Assembly: GCA_038503065.1 (NCBI GenBank)
Contig: JBCAMK010000009.1
Location: forward strand, 62,001-126,000
From: Paragyromitra xinjiangensis
Lineage: Eukaryota; Ascomycota; Pezizomycetes; Pezizales; Discinaceae
Length of the DNA stretch: 64,000 bases
Direction of reading: 5' to 3'
In this document: piece by piece, positions 48,985 to 59,312 of the stretch
Numbering within the stretch: position 1 is the first letter of the stretch
Layout: every line of letters starts with the position of its first letter
Made by a program: the position numbers and the translations under genes
The notes under the pieces: model-generated
What the model was told of the DNA's origin: nothing
What the model saw: only the letters and a program-made list of their open reading frames with translations
The model's database searches: none

Positions 48985-49262
48985 CATTACACCACCTTGC
49001 CCACCTTGCCCACACTTGTCCACACTTGTCCAAACTTGTCCACCTCGCCTACACTCATCCACCTCACCCACACTCGTCCACACTCGCCCACCTAGCCCAC
49101 ACTCGTCCACACTTGTCCAAACTTGTCCACCTCACCTACACTCATCCACCTCACCCACACTCGTCCAAACTTGTCCACCTCGCCCACACTCGTCCACCTC
49201 ACCCACACTCGTCCACAGTGACACTCGTCCACAGTGACACTCGTCTACATCTACACACTCAC
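48985..49262. repeat. CCACACTCGTCCACCTCACC-type minisatellite, copy 2
   Basis: Same unit family as 43,785-43,955, same orientation, longer. It is followed by AT-rich DNA and then the 3' end of the minus-strand element gene at 49,432. Confidence 0.8.
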
Positions 49263-50984
49263 CCATCTCTTAACTTCAACTACTCATAACATGCTTGCCC
49301 ATAACACTTGCCTACTAGTATACTATATATATCCCAACTCCTATCATACATAATACACTCGCCTACACTACAATACACTCATTAACACTATATATATCTT
49401 TCAATTTTAACCAAACATAACTTTTAATTAACTATGCTGACTTTGCTTGTTTGTTTTCCTCCCTTACATCCAACTTACTTACTTTTCTGACCCTTGGCCT
49501 ACCCCGTTTCCCTGTTTGAATAGATACAACATGACTTGATGCTATAGTTAACTCCTTCCTTAACTTAATTTCCTTAATCGTATCCATGAAACTTCCAATG
49601 CCAATCTCAGCCCTATTACCATCTGTATTCAAGAAAACTTGTTTCTTTTCAGCCTCTTCTAGTGAAAGAATCCTACCATTTTTTGCCCCGAACTGAGGAA
49701 AAATACAAGTATAAGTATACTTGGCTTTGCCTTTGTTCTTAATGTCATTGCTGTCCAAGTCTGGATCCATCTCTTCCCTTTTCTTGCTCCTTAACTGTAT
49801 GGTATAAATGGGGACCTTTTTTCTCTTCATATTTCCAGTGCTCGTTATCATATCCTCCTCCCATCCTTCCTCCAATGGCTCCATATCTGGTGCCAACAAG
49901 CCAGCTTTTTGGAGTCTGTTATAATCTGAAAGAGAAAGTAATGTATGAGGCTTTCGGTAGGCTTTGGTGAACTGAGAGTTGATGTAACGGGTAACTGCCT
50001 CAGAAAAATCAAATGCTCGATTGGAGGTGGAGCCAGCAGGAACTCTTTGACAGTATTCTGATGATTTTGCAATCTCAAAAAAGGTCCGAATAGCTGAAAG
50101 GAGGCTTTTTCTTAGCTGGAAATTGCCAAAAACATCCTTGGTACGGTGCTCAGGGTGTATAAAGGCTCGATGGAGAATTTCTACTGCATGGCTGGTTCCA
50201 ATGCCATTCCAGAGTGTATTCTTTGAAGAATCTGTCATCTCTTTATATATCCCACCAGTACGCTTGGTAAGAGAGGGTAAAGAGGAAAGTAGGTTCCTTT
50301 CAAAGGCATCGGGGTGTTGAATTGGGCATGGTGCCAAAGTGGTATCGTACCAGACATTGGTTCTGATAAAAACAGGAGTAATGGTGGTGAGTTTATTCCT
50401 AGTAACTTGTTAGTATATAGTCGAGGGAAAAGGAGTGAGAGTGCATACCTATCAACCAAAATAACACACATCTCAGGGCCTACAATTGCAGCAAGAATAA
50501 ATGTATGCTTGCTAGAATCATCCTCCTCTTTCCATGCTTTGATAATAGTATCGTACTCATGTCTAGTGCATGGTAAACCATGACCATGTAGAAGGAAATG
50601 TACTCTCAACCAAATCCCATCATCAGCAAAAAACGGAAATGCCGTAAAGTCCCTCTGGACGCCAAAATGCCATGGCGGAAACATACCCTTCTGGGCGCAG
50701 CGTGGTCCAACTACATGTCGCCCAGAAGACATGAGGTAGGAGCTCTGGTCATCTGGAAGGCAGCGCTGTAGGCTCTGATCGTCTGGACGAGCTCTAGTCA
50801 TCTGGACGAAGCTTGTCGACCTCTGTACGTCCGGGGGAACCTCTTGCGGGGCCAGCACATTTTGGTAGGTTTGGAATTGCACGCTTTGCTTGTATGGCTC
50901 GTATGGCTTCAATTCGTTCTATTGATTTATCTACTACTATTCTCTGGATCTATATAAATGTACAAACATTTACTACCCGCAGCG

Positions 50985-51960
50985 AATCGACCAATCGGCG
51001 CAGGCGGCGGAAGCTGCGGCAGCGAATTGACCATATGGCGGAGGGCAGCTGCAGCAAATCGACCATATGGCAGAGGCGGCGGAAGCTCAGGCAGCGGATC
51101 GACCATGTGGCGGAGGCGGAGGAAGCTCAGGAAGCGAATCGACCTATTGGCGCAGGCGCAGGAAGCTCAGGCAGCGAATCGACCTATTGGCGCAGGCAGC
51201 GGAAGCTGCAGCAGCGAATTGACCATATGGCGGAAGCGGAGGAAGCGGCGGAAGCGCAGGCAGCGAATTGACCATATGGCGCAGGCAGCGGAAGCTCAGG
51301 CAGCGAATCGACCTATTGGCGCAGGCAGCGGAAGCTCAGGCAGCGAATTGACCATATGGCGGAAGCGCAGGCAGCGGATCGACCATATGGCGCAGGCGCA
51401 GGCAGCGCAGGCAGCGAATCGACCTATTGGCGCAGGCAGCGGAAGCAGCAGCAGCGAATCGACCTATTGGCGCAGGCAGCGGAAGCTCAGGCAGCGAATT
51501 GACCATATGGCGGAAGCGCAGGCAGCGGATCGACCATATGGCGCAGGCGCAGGCAGCGCAGGCAGCGAATCGACCTACTGGCGCAGGCAGCGGAAGCTGC
51601 AGCAGCGAATTGACCATATGGCGGAAGCGGAGGAAGCGGCGGAAGCGCAGGCAGCGAATTGACCATATGGCGCAGGCAGCGGAAGCTCAGGCAGCGAATT
51701 GACCATTTGGCGGAAGCGCAGGCAGCGGATCGACCATGTGGCGCAGGCGCAGGCAGCGCAGGCAGCGAATCGACCTATTGGCGCAGGCAGCGGAAGCTGC
51801 AGCAGCGAATTGACCATATGGCGCAGGCAGCGGAAGCTCAGGCAGCGAATCGACCTATTGGCGCAGGCAGCGGAAGCTGCAGCAGCGAATCGACCATATG
51901 GTGGAAGCGGAGAAAGCGGCGGAAGCGCAGGCAGCGCAGGCAGCGAATCGACGACCTGCC
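50985..51960. repeat. About 40-base tandem repeat array (GGCGCAGGCAGCGGAAGC..)
   Basis: Units of about 35-45 bases built from GGCGCAGGCAGCGGAAGC, TCAGGCAGCGAATCGACC and TATTGGCGCAGG recur about 25 times. The array stays open in several frames on both strands because it lacks stops in its unit. The resulting ANRPIGAGSGS-type and WSIRCLRF-type peptides are treated as artefacts. Confidence 0.9.
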
Positions 51961-52012
51961 AGAGGCTGGCAGCGAATTTAGCTGCCTCCTGAGCTCGCTT
52001 AGGCGGAAGCAG

Positions 52013-52015
<3 letters not shown>

Positions 52016-52063
<48 letters not shown>
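52016..52063. repeat. AGGC tetranucleotide run
   Basis: About eleven perfect copies of GGCA lie just after the 40-base array inside element C. A likely length-variable site. Confidence 0.95.
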
Positions 52064-52064
<1 letters not shown>

Positions 52065-53137
52065 TGTGAATCGAACCGAGTCTGGGAGGCATATCAGCGG
52101 GAGTCAAATAAACGGAAGCAAGACGTTACCTAGGAGGTTCTTTGCAAGCAGAGCTCGTTACTTCGCACCTAAATGTCACGATGTCAGCGGTACAGCGAGG
52201 TTGAGAATGGGTAGGGGGGAATAGGGGGAAGCATGTGGGAAGGAATAGGGGTAGGTGTCTTAGTAGGCGTTGCTTAGGCGACACCTAAGCGAAGCTTGAA
52301 GATTTTGAAAATCGCTAAGTGCCTAGGGTCAGGGTTTTGACTTAGCGAAATAAAAAAAAGGTTCCGGCAGCTACACGCATCGGGAGGGTGTCGGACGCAC
52401 ACAGGTCGTCCAGAGGCGGTTGGTGAGAGCACGGGCTTCTGGAAGTGCGCTCGGGCGTTGGCTGGCGGTAAGAGTTAGTCACAGCGCATCTAGATGCAGC
52501 ACAGGCGCAGGCAGGCCGTCAGGAGGGGTTCAAGAGGCAATGCCTGTCTTCCAGAGGGCCGAAATGCCAATATACAATGTTACCCTTCTGGATGCCTTTT
52601 TTTTTTTACTGATGATCAGCAAGAGGAATTCCCATTGCTTTACCATAGAATTGGACATCGGAGCCCTGGAAAAAAAACTCCTTCTTGTCATAGGCATATT
52701 CCTCTAGTTGTTCCCCATCTCGCAGGGTTGGGATTTGGCTAGTGTTGGCTCTGAACCATTGTTCATGAACATCTAAGGTGTAGATGCCTGCTGGAACTTG
52801 GGCAGCTATCATCCGCTGCATGTCATAGTATGTGATTCCTTCAGGCATTGTGTGGTTGCGCGAGTGTGGTTGCGCGAGAGGTTGTGGGGGGTTTTGGTTG
52901 CGCGAGTGGATGTGCGAGTGGATGTGTGCGGGGTTGTGAAGAACAGAAAAAATCATCGCTACTAGGGAAAAGCTCACAACTATTGACCCCCCCAGCATGA
53001 CCAGTAAAATGTTTAAACCCCATAATAATATTTATCTCTAGCATATATTTAATCTACTCCCTAACATAGCTAGTAAAGCGAAAATATATTTATGTATCCT
53101 CGGTTACAGAGCTACATGTTGTACTGGGTCGCTAAGC

Positions 53138-53190
53138 GGTTGCTACAGCCAAATCTTCAGATCGGACTTTGGTAGCTATGAGCCGCCGTA
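53138..53190 (-). repeat. Right terminal inverted repeat of the 13.1-kb element
   Basis: Inverted counterpart of 40,057-40,109, followed by the duplicated GAAGTG at 53,191-53,196. Confidence 0.93.
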
Positions 53191-53595
53191 GAAGTGTATC
53201 AGATAAATCAAAAACCCAACTCCTTGCAGGAAATAAATGAAAGGAAAAATAAAATAAAAATAAAAATAATAAAAAAAGGCTGTCATACCCTATCGGGGAA
53301 TGCCGCTTATCCAATACTTTGTCCAGCTGAGTGTGATGCTGGCTTATCATTCGATAAAGAGTGCAGCTACATTTCAGCCACAATGTAAATCAGGCCTCTT
53401 AAACGGCTGCTATTCGTGCCCTGGACGATAGCTGATAGGCGACAAAGTAGCGTAAATAAACAAGGTCACCGGAATTCAAACACCTGGTAATACGCGGCTT
53501 CAGAGCGCGCAAGTAGCTAGAAATATATAGAACACTCCCCAGCCAGCCTTCTGGCTCCCCTCCACTAAACCTCCCCCAAACCGCAATAACACAAC

Positions 53596-55391
53596 ATGCC
53601 TTCAGCAACTACAGACACCTGGAATAACCCCCAAATCCCCCCACCTCCACCTTCACCAGCTATCGTAGGATCCCGCTATAGAGACACCTCTCCATCCGCG
53701 GACCCAGACTACGAAGCGCGATACCCAGAAGCGCCAAACCGTACCGAGAATAAATCCCCAGTAGACCTAGAACCATCACCGATAAGCCGACAACCCAGCG
53801 TCAGTAAATCCCACCATCGCTCAGACTCTATCCCTAAGAACCCGCAGAAGAAAAAACGAACACGTATCCCTAGCGGTGGAGTGGCACTTGGAGATGACCC
53901 GCGGTCGCAGCAGGGGTATAATATAGCGCCAAACTACTATCCTCCATCGCAGTACAATAGTCTAGAAACTTATAATGGGAATGGGAATCACTCACGAGGG
54001 TATTCTGGGCCTAGCTACTACAATGATAGTTACGCTGGAAATATGAATAACTCGTACCCACCGCCTCCGCATATGAGCCATATATATCCGCCACAGCCAC
54101 GGGCAGACTATGATAGCCCTTACTATGGAAACCCCTACACACCAGCGCCAGCGCACCTCTCGCATCCAACTTCGAGCTCACCGCTGGGCGCGAACGGAAA
54201 CGGAGACGTATTCCCGTTCATGAACCCTGGATTCGAGTACTCGAATCAAACCACAACTGGAAACCAAGCAGGACCAAACAACGAGAACCACGAGAACGGT
54301 ACAAACGGGCTACAAAACGGCGCATCACCAACCACAACCATCAGAAGAATAGAGGAAACAAAAGAAGGTTCCGAAAACGGTGAAAACGGGGTATCAGACC
54401 CTCTAGCAAACGACAAAACCGACTTCGGACCCGAAAGAACAATCCCCAAATCATACCCCTCCCCACGTAAGTCTCCCCTCCCCAGCGATCTAAACCCCAC
54501 TATAACATCTCTAGCGCAATCTCCTTGTCCATCTCAATACCGTCCTACCGGCTACCCTCTCCTTGCGAAAACCCTCTCCACAACACCTTCGCTACAACTC
54601 TACCGCCGTTTCTCATCTCTGAACCATCTCCTCCTTCTACACCTCCAAGACGAGATCTCAGAGCTAGAGAACGTGCTCGCTGAACTCGACGAACAGGAGT
54701 ACCTCGTAAACGGTGGTGCAGGACTACGCGCAAGAAGAGGCATGGGAACAAATAGTAGGAGACTGCAGGTCATGGGTGCTATCGCCTTTAAGCTACGACA
54801 ATATAGTGAGCTACCAGGAACACTCCATCTCAGAGCGGGTGCTAATTGGAACAGACAAAGCGTTAAAAGGGTATACAGACATGAACATAGCCTTAGAGCC
54901 AGCCGGAGAAGAAGACGTGAAGCGATACAAAGAGTGGATGGAGACGAGCCGACCGCTAGTGAAGGCGGAAGGAATGGTTTTAATAGGCCATCCGGAAGAT
55001 CTAGCTTGTTTACAGCGGAGAACGGACACGGATACCTTGGATATTATAAATAGCTGGAAACAGGAAAGTAAAAAAGACAGGAGAAACTCAAATTCAGAAA
55101 TATTCGAGGTATGTTCGCTGCGTGAAATCTAATCGTATAATCTGGCTCATATTCTCGCGCTAGACTCCGTTTTCGCCGGCGTTGAAATTGGGTATGACGG
55201 TTCTGTCGTGCGGGATGGCTGGACTAGCGAAATGGAGAGCGTCCCAGGTAACGGGAACGGGGTTGGAGGTGTCGTTGGCTTTGGCAGCAGGAGCGTAAGA
55301 CTACCACCCTCTGATATCCCCTGTTGAGTCCTCAAGCTGATCGTTGATTAGAACTGGAGGCGCCGCTGCGATGATGTGGGCGTTTTTATGA
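53596..55391 (+). CDS. DUF6594-like membrane-associated protein with Pro/Asn-rich N-terminus, one frame break
   Basis: Starts at the ATG at 53,596 (MPSATTDTWNNPQIPPPPP). The first 300 residues are low-complexity Pro/Tyr/Asn/Gly-rich. Then comes a DUF6594-like domain: TGYPLLAKTL, LYRRFSSLNHLLLLHLQDEI and ELENVLAELDEQE. The frame must change somewhere between 54,710 and 55,053 to reach the rest of the domain (ERVLIGTDKALKGYTDMN, EEDVKRYKEWMETSRPLV, HPEDLACL). I found no normal-length intron that does this, so a one-base indel is suspected. Two further introns are well formed, 55,109-55,163 and 55,295-55,351, joining hydrophobic segments (LGMTVLSCGMAGLA, SLALAAGA, then MMWAFL) to a TGA at 55,391. 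Family members usually end in membrane helices, as here. Function is unknown. Confidence 0.65.
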
Positions 55392-56264
55392 TGGGAGATC
55401 TGCGGAGAAGGATGTAATGGGATTTGTTCTGGGAGGGTATATTTGGGTACAGTTGAGTTTGGCGAGGCTCGTGTACTGTTTGACACTCTTTGGTTCACAG
55501 AATGGTTTCATTATTCTGTTTATATACACCTTCCATTTTGGTTGTTGGTATTGAAGGACATGAGTAACGATTTATGAGTGGGTTAACGATTATGACTCGG
55601 AAGAATTGTATTTATGTTATGACTTATGAGACTATCCACGCATTAGTTCAGATGTGCTATTCTGACATACTTGTTGACGTCTCGTTCTACGGGTAGATAA
55701 GAATATTATCGAAGAGGAAAGGGTTGGTAACGGGTAGAAAGTCCCCCCAAAGTATTATACGGAAGCTGGATAGAAACACAGACACCTAAGCACACTGATA
55801 ATTGGGGGCTATTAAACAGGCGCACAGATAAGGCATACTACGGCCCCTGGTGAGCTCTTTCCAATCCCCTGCTGCGGCGCACCGTACTGGGCCTTTAGAG
55901 AACAAGCTACCTGTTCCTGCCTCTCCATACGCTTACTATTCCAAAAACCTGGCCTCTACACTCCGAGTGACTAGATATGAAGCAAATCGGCAGTTAACTT
56001 CAGCGCACTGCGAAGCTCGACCAACTGAATCCAAATCATTTCGTATTCCAACACCAGTCTCTGCATGTGGCGCAGTCCCATAGAGTGAGTCAATACTGCG
56101 CATGCAAGGCTCCTGCAGGGCTAAGGGCTAGGGCTCACCAGCAGCTTACCACCTATAAGCACACCGCAGAAACATGCACCACCCAGCTGCAGCCTAACAT
56201 CCAACTCCACAAACATCTCAACTACCACAGAGAACCCCAATAAATCTCCACCAGCTATACCTCA
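55392..56264. other. Intergenic region
   Basis: About 870 bases lie between two plus-strand genes. No coherent gene is seen; frames here are short and unrelated. The final 100 bases form the promoter side of the F-box/Cys-rich gene. Confidence 0.5.
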
Positions 56265-58365
56265 ATGGACCCAGTAACATCAAGTTTCGAGCACGTCCTA
56301 ACGCGACACGAACCATTCTGCAGCCTCCTCATCAGATACCTCCAGATCCACGAATTCACTTCCCTCGCACAAACCAACCGCGTCTTACGCGAGTTTATAT
56401 TCTCCCATTCCGGCATCTGGCGAGATTTCGACGTGCGCCCTTTCACCCCTGAGGATGTCAACTGTGACGGACCGAATCCTGGAATATCCCATAATCCAGT
56501 CCTGAGCTGGGGTGAGCTAATAGGTGCATACAAAAAAAGGGCGGGCCCGTCCCGACCTGACCACTCGTTGCTTTTTCATGGACGCGTTGGTAGTCCTAAA
56601 GGCCTTCCTCGGTCGGTTCCAAGATTGTATGTGCCGTATCACTCAGAGCAAATAACGGCGGGATTCCTGGATAGTATATTTAAAAACCTTAAGCGGGGGA
56701 TTAATGTTGTGAGGCTGAATCTGGATGGGATGCCGGTTACAAGACGCCCTTTATTTGACATTGCGAAGGATCTGAAATGGACGCTGGAGGTTCTGAGTTT
56801 AAGGTTCTGTTCGGAGCTTAGGGGAAATGATTTTATCGACCTTTTAAGGCCACCCACCTTGGAGGAGGAGAAGCAGGGAATTGTGTTTCTGCCTAGATTG
56901 GAGAAACTAAAGAGGCTATATGTTAGTTATCTATACGTTGTCCCTTTTGTTACTACGGCCTCACTACTCGGAGAAGCTAACATGTCTACATTCCCAGGTC
57001 GCCAAAACCCCAGCGTTCTACACAGCAGGTCAGGGATCAACTGGAAACAATCAAACAGACAGCGAAACAACCATAAAGAAAGTCCAAGCATTATGCGCAG
57101 CTCGCAATATCAGCTGTGATGTCCGCACCTGCTCCAAGTGCACACAGGGATTCACCATCAAATCCTCTGCGAAATGTCCGCGGTGTCAGTCTGAGGACGA
57201 ATCAGACCTTTGCTACGAGTGCTACAGAAGGTCTAATCCTTGCCTCGGGTGCTCACTGTGAGTACTCCTAGATAGCCTGTGATCTACAAGGTAAACACTG
57301 ATTCGCTGATGCAAACGTCGGGGTAAAGGCCGTACTGTAAGCCATGTAGTTTTGTCGTTGGTGCATTCGCCATATGGCTTACGCTAGGTGATGATCACGA
57401 TTATGGAGAGCATTCCCCGGGCTGGGTATGCAAAAAGTAAGTCCCTTCACTGTCAATCCCATATTCATACTCCTAGATCTTGTTAAATATCAGATGGTCA
57501 CAGATGCATGAGCCAAAAATTCAACATTACAACCTGTCTGAAATGTTCCAAAAAAATCATTACCAGTAATGATGGCACAACCGGCAAGATATTATCCAAC
57601 AGCGATACCTGCCACGGTTGTCGAGGACGGTACTGCTTAGATTGTGTCACATTCGAACGCAGTTTCCAAAACTGTAGCTCATGTCGGAATTGGATGTGTG
57701 ATGTATTTCCTCCGTCCCCGTATCCAATACCATCCATACTCACACTCTCAGAAATGTTTAGAGCAGCCCAACCACGATACCAACGACACCTGGTATACGA
57801 GTATCGACTCGTCGTCTGATTGGTCTACAACCGACTCTGACTCAGATGACATGAGTCCCTCCTTACCACCCTCAATAAGTCTCGCGAGACTGTCTTCTCC
57901 GGTTGGCGAAGATGAGGTACCGTCTAAACTACTCAAAACAGTTGACGATAATCCCCACCGAATTGAAGATACAGTCCAAGAAGACACTCAGGTAGCTCAC
58001 TCAGAGGCCACCGAAAACACCGTAAGACCGAGAAACTTCGTAGAGTTCTGCTCCGAGTGTCAACAGTCGTCATGTGATGAATGCATACCATGGTCTACCC
58101 ACGAGGAGGCAGATATAATCTATATTGCTCATCGCGGTACGTACTTCACCCCAGTTGACCAAAACTAGATACTAAAACGAGAGAAATGGCTAATGTACTA
58201 ATGAGTATAATAGGGGATCTATGGGACTTATGTAAGAAGTGTGGACAGTGGAAACAGAAACAGGGCTCAGAATATAATTCCGACACAGATGATGAGGACG
58301 ACTGGGAATGGAGATCACATCGATCGCATAGCTCTGTTGGCAGCTCTGATCCAATTGATCTATGA
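56265..58365 (+). CDS. F-box protein with Cys-rich (zinc-finger-like) C-terminal half
   Basis: There are six exons: 56,265-56,921, 56,998-57,257, 57,350-57,436, 57,504-57,702, 57,752-58,136 and 58,214-58,365. All introns are GT..AG and in phase, giving 579 residues. The N-terminus is F-box-like (CSLLIRYLQIHEFTSLAQTN, then LREFIFSHSGIWRDF) followed by leucine-rich stretches (INVVRLNLDGMP, LEVLSLRFCSEL). From about residue 260 there are clusters of CxxC pairs: CSKCTQGF, CPRCQSEDESDLCYECYR, CLKCSKK, CHGCRGRYCLDC, CSSCRNWMC, FCSECQQSSCDEC and CKKCGQW. These suggest several zinc sites. Known F-box proteins are SCF substrate adaptors; the Cys-rich part could bind the target. Exon 6 was chosen over a stop at 58,168 because GTACGT..AATAG splicing adds another CxxC and an acidic tail. 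Confidence 0.8.
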
Positions 58366-59312
58366 CTGTCTTCAAGAATTATAGATTAGATCTAAGCGAT
58401 ATGAATTAGCTTATGCGGGAGATGATTAAGCTTTAGAATGTGTTTGATATACTTATAAATACGGGTTTGACTCGGGGACATAAAATGAAACTCTAAAGGT
58501 AGCAAAGTAGTGGTTTTCGTCGATCTTTGTTTTCTATCATCTTGTATTTTGGCCTACTGTGGAATTGCTCATTAAAGTGTTCTCAATAATACTTATGCAG
58601 AGAGTATTTTTCATCCGTTAGACAGGAACCAACAAACCTAGAGATTACTCTCGTCAAACCTTTGAACAGATATCTGTACGATAGTCACAGTTCATTACTT
58701 ACCGCCATAGAGTATTCATAGATCTGCATCCCAAGATTACTCGGCCCAAGTGAAGCGCGCCTGCAGATAAAGAAGACATAAATTCAACTAATCAGACGCA
58801 TAAATAATTCAGCTTTGAAGGAGTGAGAAGCAATAAGAAATAGAGAAACAGAGAGAGGTCGATTCCAAACCTACCAAGAACTACATTTCCGAGGGAAAAA
58901 AAAGAAGAGAGAGATAAAGCACATCTGATCTCTACCCAAACCAAGCTTTCCAGATAACCATAACAATACCGCAAACTACCCCCGAGAAAACCACCAACAC
59001 TTCGAATTCCATCCCAAGGAAAAGGTAGCTGAAAATTGGCCAACGCGTAAACTAGACCAATCGAAGAATATGAGGTAGAAAAAGGAAAATCGTTAAGCAG
59101 AACAGTAAATGAAACTAAGAGATACTAGAGATTCGTGTCACCCACGCTGAGTGATGTTTGATGAAGAAAAAAAGACGAGAACATCTGAAAACAATTTGAT
59201 CAACCAAATATCCCCGAACCTCAGTCCCAGCCACAGGTAGTCGAGGTCTGCCGCGCAATTTCCGTGGAAAGAAGGTTGAATATGTGATCCGCCAACCCAA
59301 AGCCGGAAACCC
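58366..59312. other. Intergenic region between convergent genes
   Basis: About 950 bases is AT-rich with no supportable gene. The tyrosine-recombinase or methylase ORF that normally accompanies DIRS-type reverse transcriptases was looked for here and not found. Confidence 0.55.

Larger units (their letters stand above)
50621..52614. mobile_element. Element C: CATCAG-ended insertion with 40-base repeat array
   Basis: The left end reads CATCAGCAAAAAACGG; the right end inverted reads CATCAGTAAAAAAAAAAAGG. Flanks are AT on both sides (50,619-50,620 and 52,615-52,616). Length is 1,994 bases. It interrupts a coding frame cleanly. Words such as TCTGGACG and CCCTTCTGG recur near both ends. Most of the interior is a tandem array. 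Confidence 0.7.
49432..52848 (-). pseudogene. Element-encoded gene of unknown function split by element C
   Basis: On the minus strand an ATG frame at 52,848 (MPEGITYYDMQRMIAAQ) runs to GIPLAD at about 52,615 and is cut by element C. The same frame resumes at about 50,629 as ADDGIWLRVHFLLHG and continues to 50,449. After a 50-base intron with TACTAAC it runs from 50,398 to 49,432. The joint restores an open frame, so the uninterrupted gene encoded a protein of roughly 460 residues. The C-terminal part carries an AT-hook-like GKRGRPRVRK and basic patches, suggesting DNA binding (inference). I recognise no family. It lies next to the right inverted repeat and mirrors the 447-residue gene at the left one. 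Confidence 0.68.
40057..53190. mobile_element. Large (13.1 kb) TIR transposon with integrase-type gene, filled with nested insertions
   Basis: The two ends are inverted copies of a 53-bp sequence (40,057-40,109 and 53,138-53,190) differing at only three positions, all transitions. Each end starts TACGGCGGCTCATAGCTAC when read inward. Directly outside lies GAAGTG on both sides (40,051-40,056 and 53,191-53,196), a perfect 6-bp target duplication. Inside are a DDE integrase-like gene on the plus strand and two unrecognised genes on the minus strand. Later insertions (LTR-like block, elements A, B and C) account for about half the length, leaving a core of roughly 6.3 kb. A 6-bp duplication and TAC ends would suit IS3EU-like or Maverick-like DDE elements. 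That placement is from memory of the families and unverified. Confidence 0.88.

Noticed and set aside
50985..51960. Possible CRISPR array
   Set aside because: Units are contiguous variants of each other without unique spacers, and the host is a eukaryote with introns.
50958..52107. Several 80-230-codon frames on both strands with Ala/Gly/Arg-rich repeats
   Set aside because: They all lie in the 40-base array; equal openness on both strands argues against coding.
40057..53190. Starship-type giant element
   Set aside because: No DUF3435-type tyrosine recombinase at an end; the element has clear terminal inverted repeats and a DDE integrase.
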